This document shows, in pieces, positions 37,118-50,420 of a stretch of DNA of 64,000 nt (within the stretch, counting starts at the first letter, position 1; each line of letters opens with the position of its first letter). The notes below the pieces were generated by a model. That model was not told where the DNA came from. It saw only the letters and a list, made by a program, of their open reading frames with translations, and did no database searches. This DNA comes from Amaurobius ferox (taxonomy: Eukaryota > Arthropoda > Arachnida > Araneae > Amaurobiidae), in the NCBI GenBank assembly GCA_951213105.1, contig OX578145.1, positions 8,585,691-8,649,690 on the forward strand, given 5' to 3'. Made by a program: the position numbers and the translations under genes.

Positions 37118-37241
37118 GATATAGAGTTTTTGAATGGCATAAAATGGTCTGTATAAGTCATTTCTTTTTTCATAGGTGAACGGGCGCAGTTAAGAATGAC
37201 ACCCGGTGGCAAGAAAGTTCTTGAGAGTGGTTTATATTCTA
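37118..37241. other. Short unassigned flank
   Basis: The sequence between repeat B and the TA target of the Tc3-like element. Confidence 0.3.
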
Positions 37242-37569
37242 CAGTGCTCGAAAAAAGTATAAGGACAACATATAATTGAACGAAAATATACTTTATCTTC
37301 ACTTTATCAAAACGAATTTTTGATATTTCCGACCTCTAATATGAAATTAAACAATAACATTTACAACACATAAAACAAGAAATATAAACTTTACAAAAGT
37401 TTACCTTATAAAGATTATCATTAAAGAAAATAAAAAAATATATATAAGGATATGCTTAACTTAATTACTTGACATTTCTCTTAATAATCAAGAACAGCCT
37501 TTTTTTTTTTCAATTACTTGAATAAGCCAAAAGGTCATCGATGCTGAAAGTTTTTGTAAAGTGTCTATG

Positions 37570-38384
37570 GAAATGTTATTTCAAGCTTGTTTGATGGTTA
37601 ACACAAGATCCTGTTTACACTGATATTGTGTGCCATTTTCATAAACTTCTCGGGCTAAAAGGCCCCATAAATTTTCTTTTCGATTGAGATCGGGACTCCA
37701 CGCCGGCCAATCAAGTAAATTTACTGAATTAGCTTCAAACCAGAATTTTGCACTCTTGGGGCCTCAGGCAACAAATGTCCGTCTAACATATCAACATATT
37801 TGTCAGAGTTCATTTTGTAGTTGATAAAGACTATAGGGGTGGTTCCGTTTGCTGCAAAAGCGCCCAAATCATTACTGTACCCCCACCGTATTGACGTTTG
37901 GAAAAAAACTTCTTTAGTTTTGCGTAGATTATACCAAAAATAGCGCAAACCATCTAGCCCATCAAGATTGAACTTCTTTTCGTTCGAAAAGATTACATCA
38001 ATCCATTTTGGATCGAGAGAAATGTATTTTTTTGTAAACTCATGTCTTCTTTCAATATTCGGATGTTTATTCAAAACATTTCGAATTGTTCGTGTGGAAC
38101 ATGGTAAGTCAAATTTCTTCTAACTTCATTTGCAGTTTTTTTTTCTCGCAAGCTCTTCTTACAACCATTCTTTTCTGTCCATGAGCTAGAATTTCTGGTC
38201 TCCCAGTTCGTTTTTTCATTCCATACATTCCAGGTTCTTTTAGAAAATTATAAACTACAGTTTTAGATCTTTTAATTTTTTTTTTTTAATTTCATGCCCA
38301 CTCAATCCACATTCTTTAAAAACAAGAATTTCCCTTTTTTAACACTTTACAACAAAGTTGAAAAGTGTTTATGACTTTGTTCAT

Positions 38385-38418
<34 letters not shown>

Positions 38419-39710
38419 CGTTAGCACGATAACTGCCGTAAAAATGGCTTAATCAAAATGAAATTTTAGTATGTTGTTCAGACGGTCTATAGGACCTATG
38501 GGAATATAAATGAATAATATCACCCAATTAGTTTTGGATTGAACCCGGGTTGAAAAAATGGAATACATTGAACCCTATGGGACCTAATTTTTCAAGCATT
38601 TTTTAAGCGGATTTAAAATTCACAAATTGCTTCGAAAATTTTAGGCAGTATTCAAATTGTTCCATAAAATATATAAAAAAAAATTCAGCGAAATATATTC
38701 AGTAGTTTTTTAAATAAAAATTAAAATAATAATAACACCTTTTATATGAAGCGATCACGTGTCCATGATATGAAACGATCACATGACCCACTTCAAAATG
38801 ATATATGGCATCCATCTTGTGTCAAAATCGTGATTTTTAAAGTTCTTTTTAATTCATATTGAGTGTTGTATCCATCCTAAAACTACTTTATTTCTGCCTA
38901 AATTCTGTGCATCTACATACTGAAACAACGCAATGACAATTTATTTCAGTTTAAATGCTCATCCAAATATGATTATTTCTACTATTAAGCCTATTTTTCA
39001 CCTATGTAAAATGTAAACAGCAAAATATGTAGAATGAGTTGTATTAGAATCGCTGTAATTCTTTAACACAAAATCATTTAGTCCATGGAGTCTGCTTAGC
39101 TGATATGAATGAAGTATTCATTGATTGTAGAAAGAGAAGGACGATATTTTTCGATGAAGTTTTAAGCATAGAGTTAACTTATTTGTAGCTCCATGGTCTT
39201 AATTTTTAAATAAAATAAATTATTATAGTATTCTGATGAATGACATGAATGGGGGATTTATTTATGAATGAAATATTGCTTTTATAGAGAGAGCCAGGCG
39301 TGTTATTTTTTTATGACGTCATTTAAATCAATTTCAGTTGTTTTCGATGAAGTTTTCAAATATAATAAATTATCGTAGTATTATGATAATTCTAAAATTA
39401 TTACCGAGGAATGTATCAAATTTTAGAGATGTTTAAACCAGGCAATTTATACTTTAATGCCGTCATTTGAATGAAGTTAATTTTTTTCGATGAGGGTTTA
39501 AGGTTTCAAATATAATAAATTAATGTAGTATTGTGATAAGTTTTAAAATATTACCGAGGAATGTATTGCATTTTAGACATGTTTAAATAAAATTGCATTG
39601 AAGTTGGAAAGTGTTTCATAATCAATGCTTTAAGCATGATGGATCTTTCTTGTTTAAGATCAGACAGATGAGTTCCTTTTGGCATCTTACAAAAATCGTC
39701 AAGAAATGAG
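37570..39710 (-). pseudogene. Tc3-like transposase, interrupted by repeat A
   Basis: The N-terminus MPKGTHLSDLK lies at about 39692-39655. Repeat A copy 4 follows. The frame then resumes at about 38335 with EILVFKECGLSGHEI-type helix-turn-helix sequence and GRPEILAHGQKRMVVRRACE. Next come NIERRHEFTKKYISLDPKWI, VIFSNEKKFNLDGLDGLRYF, GAFAANGTTPIVFINYKMNS and KYVDMLDGHLLPEA. After a frame change near 37740 the end reads LLDWPAWSPDLNRKENLWGL and LAREVYENGTQYQCKQDL. The first catalytic position is Asn (FSNEK; family FSDEK). The third acidic residue is in the SPDLNRKEN motif, where the family has SPDLNPIEN. With the insertion, frameshifts and D-to-N change it cannot work. Confidence 0.88.
38339..39654 (+). 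mobile_element. Repeat A copy 4 (DINE-1/HINE-like), in transposase codons
   Basis: Full length, about 1.32 kb. The 5' end reads ttaacactttacaacaaagt; aacactttacaac can pair with gttgaaaagtgtt next to it, and also with gttggaaagtgtt near the 3' end (subterminal inverted repeat). Next is (GTCT)n ending gtccgtt (38388-38424), a GTCY-type core. At the 3' end a stem-loop (atgctttaagcat) is followed about 14 bases later by the terminus cttgtt. The interior holds diverged subrepeats (caaatataataaatta, attaccgaggaatg). Because the disrupted reading frame is known, the boundaries can be placed within an A-run, with no target duplication. Confidence 0.8.
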
Positions 39711-39742
39711 GCAAGTGTGAATTTTGTTTAGAAACCCAGTTT

Positions 39743-41044
39743 TTAACACTTTACAACAAAGTTGAAAAGTGTTTATGACTTTGTTCATTCTGTCTGTCTG
39801 TCTGTCTGTCTGTCTGTCCGTTAGCACGATAATTGCCGTAAAAATGACTTAATCAAAATGAAATTTTAGTATGTTGTTCAGACGGTCTGTAGGGCCTATG
39901 GGAATATAAATGAATAATATCGCCCAATTAGTTTTGGATTGAACCCGGGTTGAAAAAATGAAATACATTGAGCCCTATGGGACCTAATTTTTCAAACATT
40001 TAAGCGGATTTAAAATTTACAAATTGCTTCGAAAATTTTAGGTAATAGTCAAATTGTTCCATAAAATATATAACAAAAATTCAGCGAAATATATTCAGTA
40101 GTTTTTTAAATAAAAATTAAAATAATAATTACACATCTTATATGAAACGATCACGTGACCATGATATGAAACGATCACATGACCCACTTCAAAATGATAT
40201 ATGGCATCCATCTTGTTTCAAAATCATGATTTTTTAAAGTTATTTTTAATTCATATTGAGTGTTGTATCCGTCCTAAAACTACTTTATTTTTGCTTAAAT
40301 TCTGTGCATCTACATACTAAAACAACACAATGACAATATATTTGAGTTTAAATTCTCATTCAAATTTGATTATTTCTACAAAGCCTATTTTTCACCTATG
40401 TAAAATGTAAACAGCAAAATATGTAGAATGAGTTGTATTAGAATTACTGTATTTCTTTAACACAAAATAATTCAGTCCATGGAGTCTGCATGGCTGATAT
40501 GAATGAAATATTAATTGATTTTATAAACAGAAGGACGATTTTTTTCGATGAAGTTTTAAGCATAGAGTTTATGAATTGTAGCTCCATGGTCTTAATTTTT
40601 AAATAAAATAAATTGTTATAGTATTGTGATGAATGAAATGAATGGGAGAAAGTTATGAATGAAATCCTGCTTTTATAGAGAGATCCAGGCGTGTTATTTT
40701 TTCTATGGCGTCATTTGAATTTATTTTAGTTGTTTTCGATGAAGTTTTCAAATATAATAAATTATCGTAGTATTATGATAGTTTTAAAAATATTACCGTG
40801 GAATGTATTGCATTTTAGAGATATTTAAACCAGGCTATTTATATTTCAATGCCGTCATTTGAATGAAGTTCATTTTTTTCAATGAAGGTTTAAGTTTTCA
40901 AATATAATAAATCAATGTAGTATTGTGATAAGTTTTAAAATATTACCGAGGTATTTATTGCATTTTCGACTTTTTTAAAAAATTGCATTGAAGTTGGAAA
41001 GTGTTTCATAATCAATGCTTTAAGCATGATTGATCTTTCTTGTT
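39743..41044 (+). mobile_element. Repeat A copy 5 (DINE-1/HINE-like)
   Basis: It has the same structure and orientation as copy 4, 89 bp upstream, and is highly similar throughout, including the (GTCT)n tract at 39791-39820. It sits in the 5' non-coding part of the Tc3-like element. No coding. Confidence 0.82.
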
Positions 41045-41324
41045 ATATTTGAAATGATCATTTTCTGCTTTCAAATATGCAAATTTTACTATAAGTTTAG
41101 ATGAAAAAACAGTTGTCCGTATACTTTTCTCCAAGATCATATGGGTTTATAATTTATAAAGTAAATTTATACATATTTATTTTTGGAAAATGTAACTAAT
41201 TTACATGAAAAAGAACTTTATTTTATCAATATTTTTACTTAAGAAATTTGCATACATTTCCGTCAAGAAGATTTCTAGATTTGGCGAGTTTTCGCTTGTC
41301 CTTATACTTTTTTCGCGCACTGTA

Positions 41325-41577
41325 GTAGGGTGGTATTTTGAATTCTTTTTGTCGTTAGAAATGACGCGACGAACCCTTATTCCTGATAAAGTTAAGCATA
41401 CTTCCTTTATTTCACTTTTCGATTTTTGTCTCTTTTGTGTGTGTGTGTGTGTGTGAAGACGTTTTTTGTTTTGTTTTAAAATCTAACCAGCACCAGGATA
41501 ACGCGTGACCTTCCTAACTGCCAAAACATAAACACAGTCGTTCCGCTGAAAATAGTGGATTCTGGTTTTACGGTTCA
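41325..41577. other. Unassigned; (GT)n tract
   Basis: It contains a (GT)n run at about 41437-41453. Otherwise nothing recognised. Confidence 0.4.
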
Positions 41578-41585
41578 ATCGTGTT

Positions 41586-43395
41586 CAGTGGTTGGAAAAA
41601 TTACGTTTTTTTTTTCTTTGTACTGGACTACAACTACTTTATGACAAATGTAATTAACTACAACTACTGTAAAAAAAGAGTAGTGAGTACAAACTATATA
41701 CTTTGTCGTATATTTACTACTATTCGTCTTATAAATGTAGTCACTACTTAACTACATTTATAAGACGAATTTTGCCACAGCTTCAATTGACATAAAAATT
41801 TAAGGATATGGATATATATACTGTAGTAATTTAGCATACTTATTCTGAATAAGTAAAATTGACTGATCAACTAGGTATACGCTTCTATATCCCTCCAACA
41901 TCCTATACCCATTTCTGAAAACAATGAAATAAAACAAAAATATAAAATAAAAAATCTGATGTGGGCAGCACGTGCCTTTCCCTATATAGTGCAATGAATT
42001 TATTACTTTTACAGTTAAAAAAATGTTATTCATATAGTAGATACTTATATTTTTTCCAAGATATTGAATTTTCTTCAATGAGTCGTTATTTTCATTGATG
42101 TAGCGTCAATTTTATCCATTTGGCGAGATTTTCGTTAATTTGCCAACATTCCGCCAAATTCGTCGCCAGTATCTCGCCAAGCGTTATGGACGGATAAATA
42201 AGTTATTCTTACAGCAGATAAATGACTATTGGCGTTCAAATACAAAAGTATTACTCAAAGTATCTTTTCTCGTGAATGAAACGAGTTAGATCCACGAGAG
42301 TGATATCACTAAATTTATCGCATGATATTACATATGAAAAGTGTACATGTTTCTTAAGAGCTAATATTTTTTATTTTATTTGATTTTTTGATAAATTTAT
42401 TTGAAAAATGTGCAACATCTCGAGAACGGTTAATGCTAACGTCCTACAGTTTGTGTCAATCGTTTTCTAAGGAAAAATTACATAAGAAATGTATATTTGC
42501 GTAACTTTATTAAAGGTTTTGATTTTTTGATGATTTTTTCAAAATTTCACTCGAAAATGTAGAGGGGTTCTGAACATTCGATTGTGTTTAAAAAGAATAG
42601 GCTTCCAGTATTCACGGATTGTGACTTTTGTACCAAATTTCATTCGAATCGCTGCATTCGTTTGTAAGATATCGTCTCCACACACGTACACACACACGCA
42701 CATATACTTTCACACAGACATCACCTCAAAAATGTTTGATTCGTGATCAAGAATGCTTGAAACGTGCTCTCCCGTTGAAAACTCGAATTCGAATTTTCGA
42801 CCCCGCCACACTACTTTCCTTATACATTATGTATATAAGGAAAGTACAAACTATTTATTTAAAAACACGTTTGTTCATTTTTAGTAGAATTTGCATCTCA
42901 AAATCGCAATCAAATAAGCAGGATCTTTTGGGACATAGCACATCTGAATACATTCATATAATAAAAATCAACTTCAAGAGGCAATAGCCTTCCTAACCCT
43001 GCAGCATCGAAAATCTTGCGTTCGACGGCAGAATGCATCGAGTTCCATCTCGTCTTATTTGGTGTTATGAGACGGGCAATTAGCTGTGAAGATATCTTGT
43101 CAACTAAAACAACCCATATTTTTTATTTGTTCCAAAGCGCTTGGCACTTTGCAAATCGTACATCGTTGCGCAGAACACTCGATTTCGTACAAAGGAAGAA
43201 AGGGTGATCACGTGATACGTAGAATGGCACCTTGTTTTTTTACTGACGTAACGTTAAAAGTAGCGTTAGAACTCGATACAAACTAGTGATTTATTGTGTC
43301 GCGCTACGCTACTTATTTTTTAAAAGCAGCGCGTTACAACTACAAACTACGAGAAAAAATAGTGCTTACTGTAGTTTCGCTACTTCCGACCACTG
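41586..43395. mobile_element. Nonautonomous hAT element, interrupted by repeat B
   Basis: The target duplication is atcgtgtt (41578-41585) versus atcgtgtc (43396-43403), seven of eight bases. The ends are cagtggttgga and, inverted, cagtggtcgga. The subterminal sequence is rich in actacaactac / gtagtttcgctac phrases on both sides. A 19-bp perfect hairpin stem lies at 41722-41740 and 41752-41770. Removing repeat B (41955-42845) leaves about 0.92 kb with no transposase. Confidence 0.75.
41955..42845 (+). mobile_element. Repeat B copy 2
   Basis: It starts tctgatgtgggcagcacgtg and ends with the hairpin actttccttata ... tataaggaaagt (42813-42845). The interior matches copy 1, for example gttatggacgga, gtacaccaaattt-like and tgaaacgtgctctcccgt phrases. 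The (CA)n-rich stretch at about 42681-42710 corresponds to that of copy 1. Confidence 0.7.
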
Positions 43396-43403
43396 ATCGT
43401 GTC

Positions 43404-44590
43404 CATCCATTGAAAATTTCCATTAGAATTTTTGAGCTCAATTAAAAATTTTCCATGCCTATTTGATTTTAATTTTCCTATACGTCCCCATTTAAAAATT
43501 CCAGTTTCGGACGTGGGGGTGGCGACGTTAGTAAATTCGTAATTAGAGGAACGTCTTGACTGTTTCAATCTGTTGCAGCTCTGGATGGTGGCTTTTTCTC
43601 TTTCTTCGACCTTGGCATTCATTGGGAGGAGTAGGACGGCAGCGAGAAGAGAGATGACGTTATTGATTATATCTCTCCTCGAATAAACCACGCAGGTTTT
43701 GTTACGATACCTGGGTGTGTGCCTAGAGAAGAATCGAAACGACTCGCATAATAGTAAACGACGGGACCCGTCCTTGACACTTTTTCTTTCTCGTCAAGCG
43801 ACTCGGTATCTCCAGCATCTAAAAATAATTTTTCACCCATAAAACTGAATGCCGTCCAAAATCAAAAAACTACGACAGAAAGATGAAAAAAAAGCTCTCG
43901 TATTATTATTAAACATCTTCGTTGTGAGTATTGTGACGAGGTTGAACATTTCAATCCGTATCTTGGGATGCAAGTTAAACGTTTTAGTAGTGGTGTGTGA
44001 GGGTGATTCATTTTTTATGGCTGCGATTTCTTCAATCATCGAATACAAGAAGTCTTGATTTTGAGCTAGAAAGAAGAATAGGGGGTGGACCCCTTATTTT
44101 AACCATTATTTTTCGAACCATCTTTAAAAATAGTTTAAGAAAGGATATTGCCTCTGCACTCTAGTGCCTTTTAATGCTCGGTATTTGTTGATGACTTACT
44201 ACTCGGTCTTTTGGAGTGGGAGTCTCCATTCTATTTTTTCGAGCATTAATATTCCGTAGTATGGAGTTCTATCTATTTCACAATAATTATCTCTTCCACT
44301 CCTAAAATTCCACGACACATTTGGATTCATTATTATAGTATGAACCTCTAATTAAACATAAACCATATACTTTTTTAAATAACATTCATTTTAGATCAAA
44401 TAATATATAATTTCATTATTGGGCAAAACCCGAAAAAAGTAAAAAGTATTTGAGATGGAAGGTAAAGGGAATATCTAAATCCATAGATACTTTTGATAAA
44501 GTTTTTAAATCAGAGTAGGAGTTTCCCTTTACACACACGCACACACTTTACAAAACTTTTCTTGTCATTACTTGTGTGGTGATAAAGCCT
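43404..44590. other. Unassigned, partly GC-rich
   Basis: No family motif was recognised in the short open frames (up to 103 codons at 43691-43380 on the minus strand, which runs into the hAT end). A (CA)n tract lies at about 44532-44545. Confidence 0.4.
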
Positions 44591-44593
44591 TCA

Positions 44594-44680
44594 ATAATTA
44601 TTATGCAATTATTTGTAAAAAAAAATATATATACAATAATTATGCAATTATTTGTAAAAAAAAATTATATACAATATTTA
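44594..44680 (+). repeat. Tandem duplication, about 46-bp unit
   Basis: The phrase aataattatgcaattatttg with an A-run and atatatac occurs twice in succession. Confidence 0.7.
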
Positions 44681-44984
44681 TTATATTATTTAAAGAATAA
44701 TAATATATTTCAAATTTCATTTACACATATTAATTTATCAAACATAATTTAAATATAATTATTTAAATTTCCATATATTGTTTTAATACCCAAATTTCAC
44801 GAAACTACTATTAGATTTAGAATAGTCACCAGTGGCCGTAATACTTATTCCACTGCTGCTAGCAAAATATTTTAAAATAATTAAATGATAGTCTACGCTA
44901 ATTTAGGAATAATTATTTTATTCTAGATAATAGTAAAGAATTAATAAAGAAATTAGATTACTATAGGTAATATTATTAGTTTAC
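44681..44984. other. Unassigned AT-rich DNA
   Basis: No coding or repeat structure recognised. Confidence 0.35.
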
Positions 44985-45468
44985 AAACTTTTCATTTCAA
45001 AGATCCCTTTAATAACATTAGTATTACTGATCTTTTTGATGTAATTTTAGCACTATATAATGCATTTATTACTAAGCGTTCTGATCACATAAAAATTTCA
45101 GAAACATCTCCACTTTGTATTATTTAATAATTATATTTTCAGGGTAATACATTATACTTACAAGCACAAGTATCTGGAGTCCCGCCAGGTGGTTGTAGTA
45201 GCAGTATTTTGGCTAATTTGTATCTTTATGAACATTCTTTTACATCCACTGATTACAAAATGTATAGATATGTTGCTAATTTGATTTGTTTAGTTATAAC
45301 AGATAATAACAATGTTAAAATAAAGATTTCTATCCAGATAATCTAAAATTATTACCCAATGAACCAACAATTAGTAATAGTGTTAGTTTTTTGGATTTGA
45401 ATCTGTGTATTGAACCATCCAATAAAATAATCACTAATTTATGTGATAAAAAAGATAATTTTTATTAG
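44985..45468 (+). pseudogene. Reverse-transcriptase relic with a lost YxDD box
   Basis: The first piece (44990-45125) reads FHFKDPFNNISITDLFDVIL, then ALYNAFITKRSDHIKISETS. The second (from about 45147) reads VSGVPPGGCSSSILANLYLY, then YKMYRYVANLICLVI, then IYP/NLKLL-like sequence and VSFLDLNLCIEPSNKIITNL and CDKKDN. G-x-P-x-GG-x-SS-x-x-L-A-N-L-Y-L, a YRYVDDL-like box and a later FLDL form an RT pattern outside the LINE and LTR norms, closer to Penelope-like or other unclassified animal RTs. Here the catalytic pair is Ala-Asn in place of Asp-Asp, and stops and a frameshift follow. Family placement is uncertain. Confidence 0.6.
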
Positions 45469-45690
45469 GGCTGCAACAGATATCCGGTAAACATCCGGTA
45501 TCCGGCTATTTAGTCGGATATTAGGATTATCCAGCCATATGAATAATGTGCAAAATAAGTATTTTTAATAGTAATATTAAAATTTTCAGGTTTCTCAATT
45601 TTTATTATAGTTTCTTAAACTAAACTTTCATTTTATTCAAAATCTCTCCTTTACATTCAATATCTTTGACAATTTATTATAATTTATTTT
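45469..45690 (+). repeat. hAT-like terminus (tagggctgcaac, gatatccgg repeats)
   Basis: The sequence tagggctgcaacagatatcc is followed by further catccggtatccgg phrases, a layout familiar from hAT ends. No partner end or transposase was found nearby. Confidence 0.45.
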
Positions 45691-45950
45691 TATATATTTT
45701 ATGGGATAATTTGAATATTTCTTAAAATTTGCGAAGCAATTTTTGAATTTTAATTTCGCTTAAAAAATGTTTGAAAAATGAAGTCCTATAAAGTTCAATG
45801 TATTTCAGTTTTTTTCATCCGGGTCACAAACATACTAAAATTTCATTTTGATAAAGTCGTTTTTACGGCAGTTATCGTACGGACAGACAGACAGACAAAA
45901 TGGATGAATGAATGTCATAAACACTTTTCAACTATGTTGTACAGTGTTGA
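45691..45950 (-). repeat. Repeat A copy 6, truncated
   Basis: Only the 5' portion is present (gcgaagcaattt ... gacagacagacagac ... aacacttttcaactatgttg). Confidence 0.7.
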
Positions 45951-46751
45951 AAAGGTCAATGACTCGTAAAATAAGGGGGGGGGGGGTAGGCGGACCTCGC
46001 ATTGGCTGCATAGGAGCCCGAGGCGCCATTGTTCAGATTAGTGTTGCTGGGACAAATATGACTCTGATAGGAAGGCATGAGTTGAAGTTCCACAGCTGGT
46101 TTCAGGAGTTTTGGCGAACGTTCCAGAAGCGAGGTGATTATGCTTAATAGATTGTGAATGAAACGATGTCTTTTAAATGGCTTTTTGTTTCACTGTCTGA
46201 AAGTGATAAGCCGGAGTTCAAGTAAATAAAGCTCCCTCTAAGCCAATAGACGTTACGGTATTACAAATAAATTCAAATATCAAAATAATGCATGGAATAA
46301 AATTTTGTAATTTGCATTTGTAAGTTTCTGTAAATACAGGATATGAAATAGTGAGTTTTTTCCTCCCGGTCATTTAATCTTAATATCGAAAGATTACTGT
46401 ATATCCCCGTCTCCACCCCCCCTCCCGCCTCTTAAATTTCATTCGCTAAATTAAAAAAAAATATACTTAAGATGTCATTTTGCACTCAGTTCTAAGCTTA
46501 AGAAGAGATTTCTAAACGATCGTATGCTTGCATTTTATCTGCGCAGTGTTTTACACTGTGACTTTGGTTACTTTGTTGCTCTGGAGTTTTGATTATTTTC
46601 GCTACCCTATTCGCCAAATGAACTTTTCTTTCACCCAATGTCGCCTCATTTTGTTTTCGATTTGGAAAATTTGATTCCCCAATTCCAAAGATCATTGATA
46701 TGGAAAAGAGAAATAGTGCAGTAGTACTTATTACGAATAGTATACCCCTTT
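45951..46751. other. Unassigned
   Basis: It contains a G-run at 45975-45984 and a C-rich tract near 46415-46425. No gene was recognised. An 86-codon minus frame (46758-46498) starts inside the repeat A end and has no recognised domain. Confidence 0.4.
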
Positions 46752-48886
<2,135 letters not shown>

Positions 48887-49015
48887 TGATGTTGGCATTG
48901 GCAGAATTCATAATCGCCATTTCATTTTGATTCGCAAAATAGGCCGATTTCTAATTATTTGTGCACAAAGCCACGTTCTATATTATTATTATTACTTTCT
49001 CATATGTAGTATTGT

Positions 49016-49460
49016 TTTCACAAAAATCTTTGATTTGGAGATATGTTTTAGGGCCTTCTGAGCACGTTTCGACTATGGTTGGAGTGATATCCGCCCGTTT
49101 GATGTCTAGGGTCGATTTCTTGCCCACATATTATTGGATTTTCATGAAACTTTACATCCGACTTTGTTATCGAAGAATCTAGAATTCGACAGAATTTTTT
49201 TTTAATTCGAGCAAAAACTCCGAAATTTTATATTTTTATAATATGGCAATAGACCAAAATTGGATTGAATCATGCTTGAAAGCAACCCATTTCAATTGTA
49301 ATCATTTAGATCAACGATACTGATTTTTCAAAATTTTACGTGTACAATTGGCAAGGTATTTAAAAACACAAGCCACTGAAAGGTGGATTCTGGTATGAGA
49401 AAGTCTACTCCAGCTCATTTATAATTTGCAACGAATGACTCAGTTGATTCAATCTTTATT
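49016..49460 (+). repeat. Repeat E copy 3
   Basis: It matches copy 1 and the 49890 copy in block order: gatatgttttaggg, gagcacgtttcgact, tcatgaaactttacatccga, gaattttttt, atttttataatatggca, and gattctggtatgagaaa near its end. No coding. Confidence 0.6.
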
Positions 49461-49889
49461 TTAATATTGTCAGTTTCTTATAAATTTGTTTAAAATGCTC
49501 GATGTACACACATTTACAAGCCTAAATCTGATTTTCTGGGAATTAACACGCTTATAAAAATGTCCCTTTTCTCCGCTATTAAAAGGAAGAGAATTTAAAA
49601 AGCACTTCCGTAATAGGATTCGCGAGTCGCAAAGAGCAAGTCCGCAGAATCGAGCGAGGATTTCCCTCCCCCTCTGCATCCCGTTTTATGAGATTACTTC
49701 AAACCTTCGCTTTAAGAGTGAGTCCTCTTTCTTTGGGAAGAACATTGTTAACCTGGATTAGAACGAAATCAGTTAGTGTGTTGGGTGTTAAATCAAACAT
49801 CTGTATTGATTTTCATATTATTTACATTATTCTCATACTATTTACATTTATTCTCATACTTTCTCGTACTATGCTAAATAGTATGAGAA
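49461..49889. other. Unassigned spacer between two E copies
   Basis: No gene or repeat recognised. A short ttattctcatacta duplication occurs at about 49828-49865. Confidence 0.35.
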
Positions 49890-50420
49890 GGAAGTTTTCA
49901 CGAAAAATTTCGAATTCCAGACTTTGATGACACTATATGTCTGTCTGAGGTCGATTTTTTGTATTTATGAATTTTCACGAAACTTTATATCTGGCTGTGT
50001 TATCGAAAAATTTAGAACTAGATAGAATTTTCTTTTTTTAATTCGAACAAAAACTTTATGTATTTTTCTAACATGGCAGCATAGGACACAATTAAACTTA
50101 ATCATACCCAAAAGGGGTTACTGAGGGCTCAGTCATCATGAAACTTAATATTTTCAGTTATCGTTGTGAAAAATAGCCGCGATGCAATTTTTGTGTTCTC
50201 AGGGGGCAAGTGACCCCTCCGACGGTGTATATTGTCAAGGATAGTATCAATCGAAAGATTTTTTTTTCAAGCCTAGTAAAGTGAAGGATAACACGCTATA
50301 ATAGCTGTAATCATGTGTACCCACAATACCTGATTTTCAAAAACTTTCTTGTAAAATAGCTGTTTAAAAATGGATTCTGATATGAGAAAATCTTGTTCAG
50401 TCAGTTCATTTTAATATGCT
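49890..50420 (+). repeat. Repeat E copy 4
   Basis: It starts with gacactatatgtctgtctg and has ttttcacgaaactttatatc, agaactagatagaatttt and gcagcataggacacaattaa, as in copy 1. It ends near gattctgatatgagaaaat. Confidence 0.6.

Larger units (their letters stand above)
37242..41322 (-). mobile_element. Tc3-like transposon, split by two repeat A copies
   Basis: The ends are cagtgctcgaaaaaagtata on the left and, inverted, cagtgcgcgaaaaaagtata on the right, 27 of 28 bases matching over the wider repeat. TA flanks both sides (37240-37241 and 41323-41324). Removing the two A insertions (38339-39654 and 39743-41044) leaves about 1.46 kb, normal for this family. The transposase runs on the minus strand and is interrupted in its N-terminal part. 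Confidence 0.88.

Noticed and set aside
38386..38424. Possible CRISPR-like or satellite array of gtct units
   Set aside because: It is a simple tetranucleotide tract at a fixed position inside repeat A; there are no spacers.
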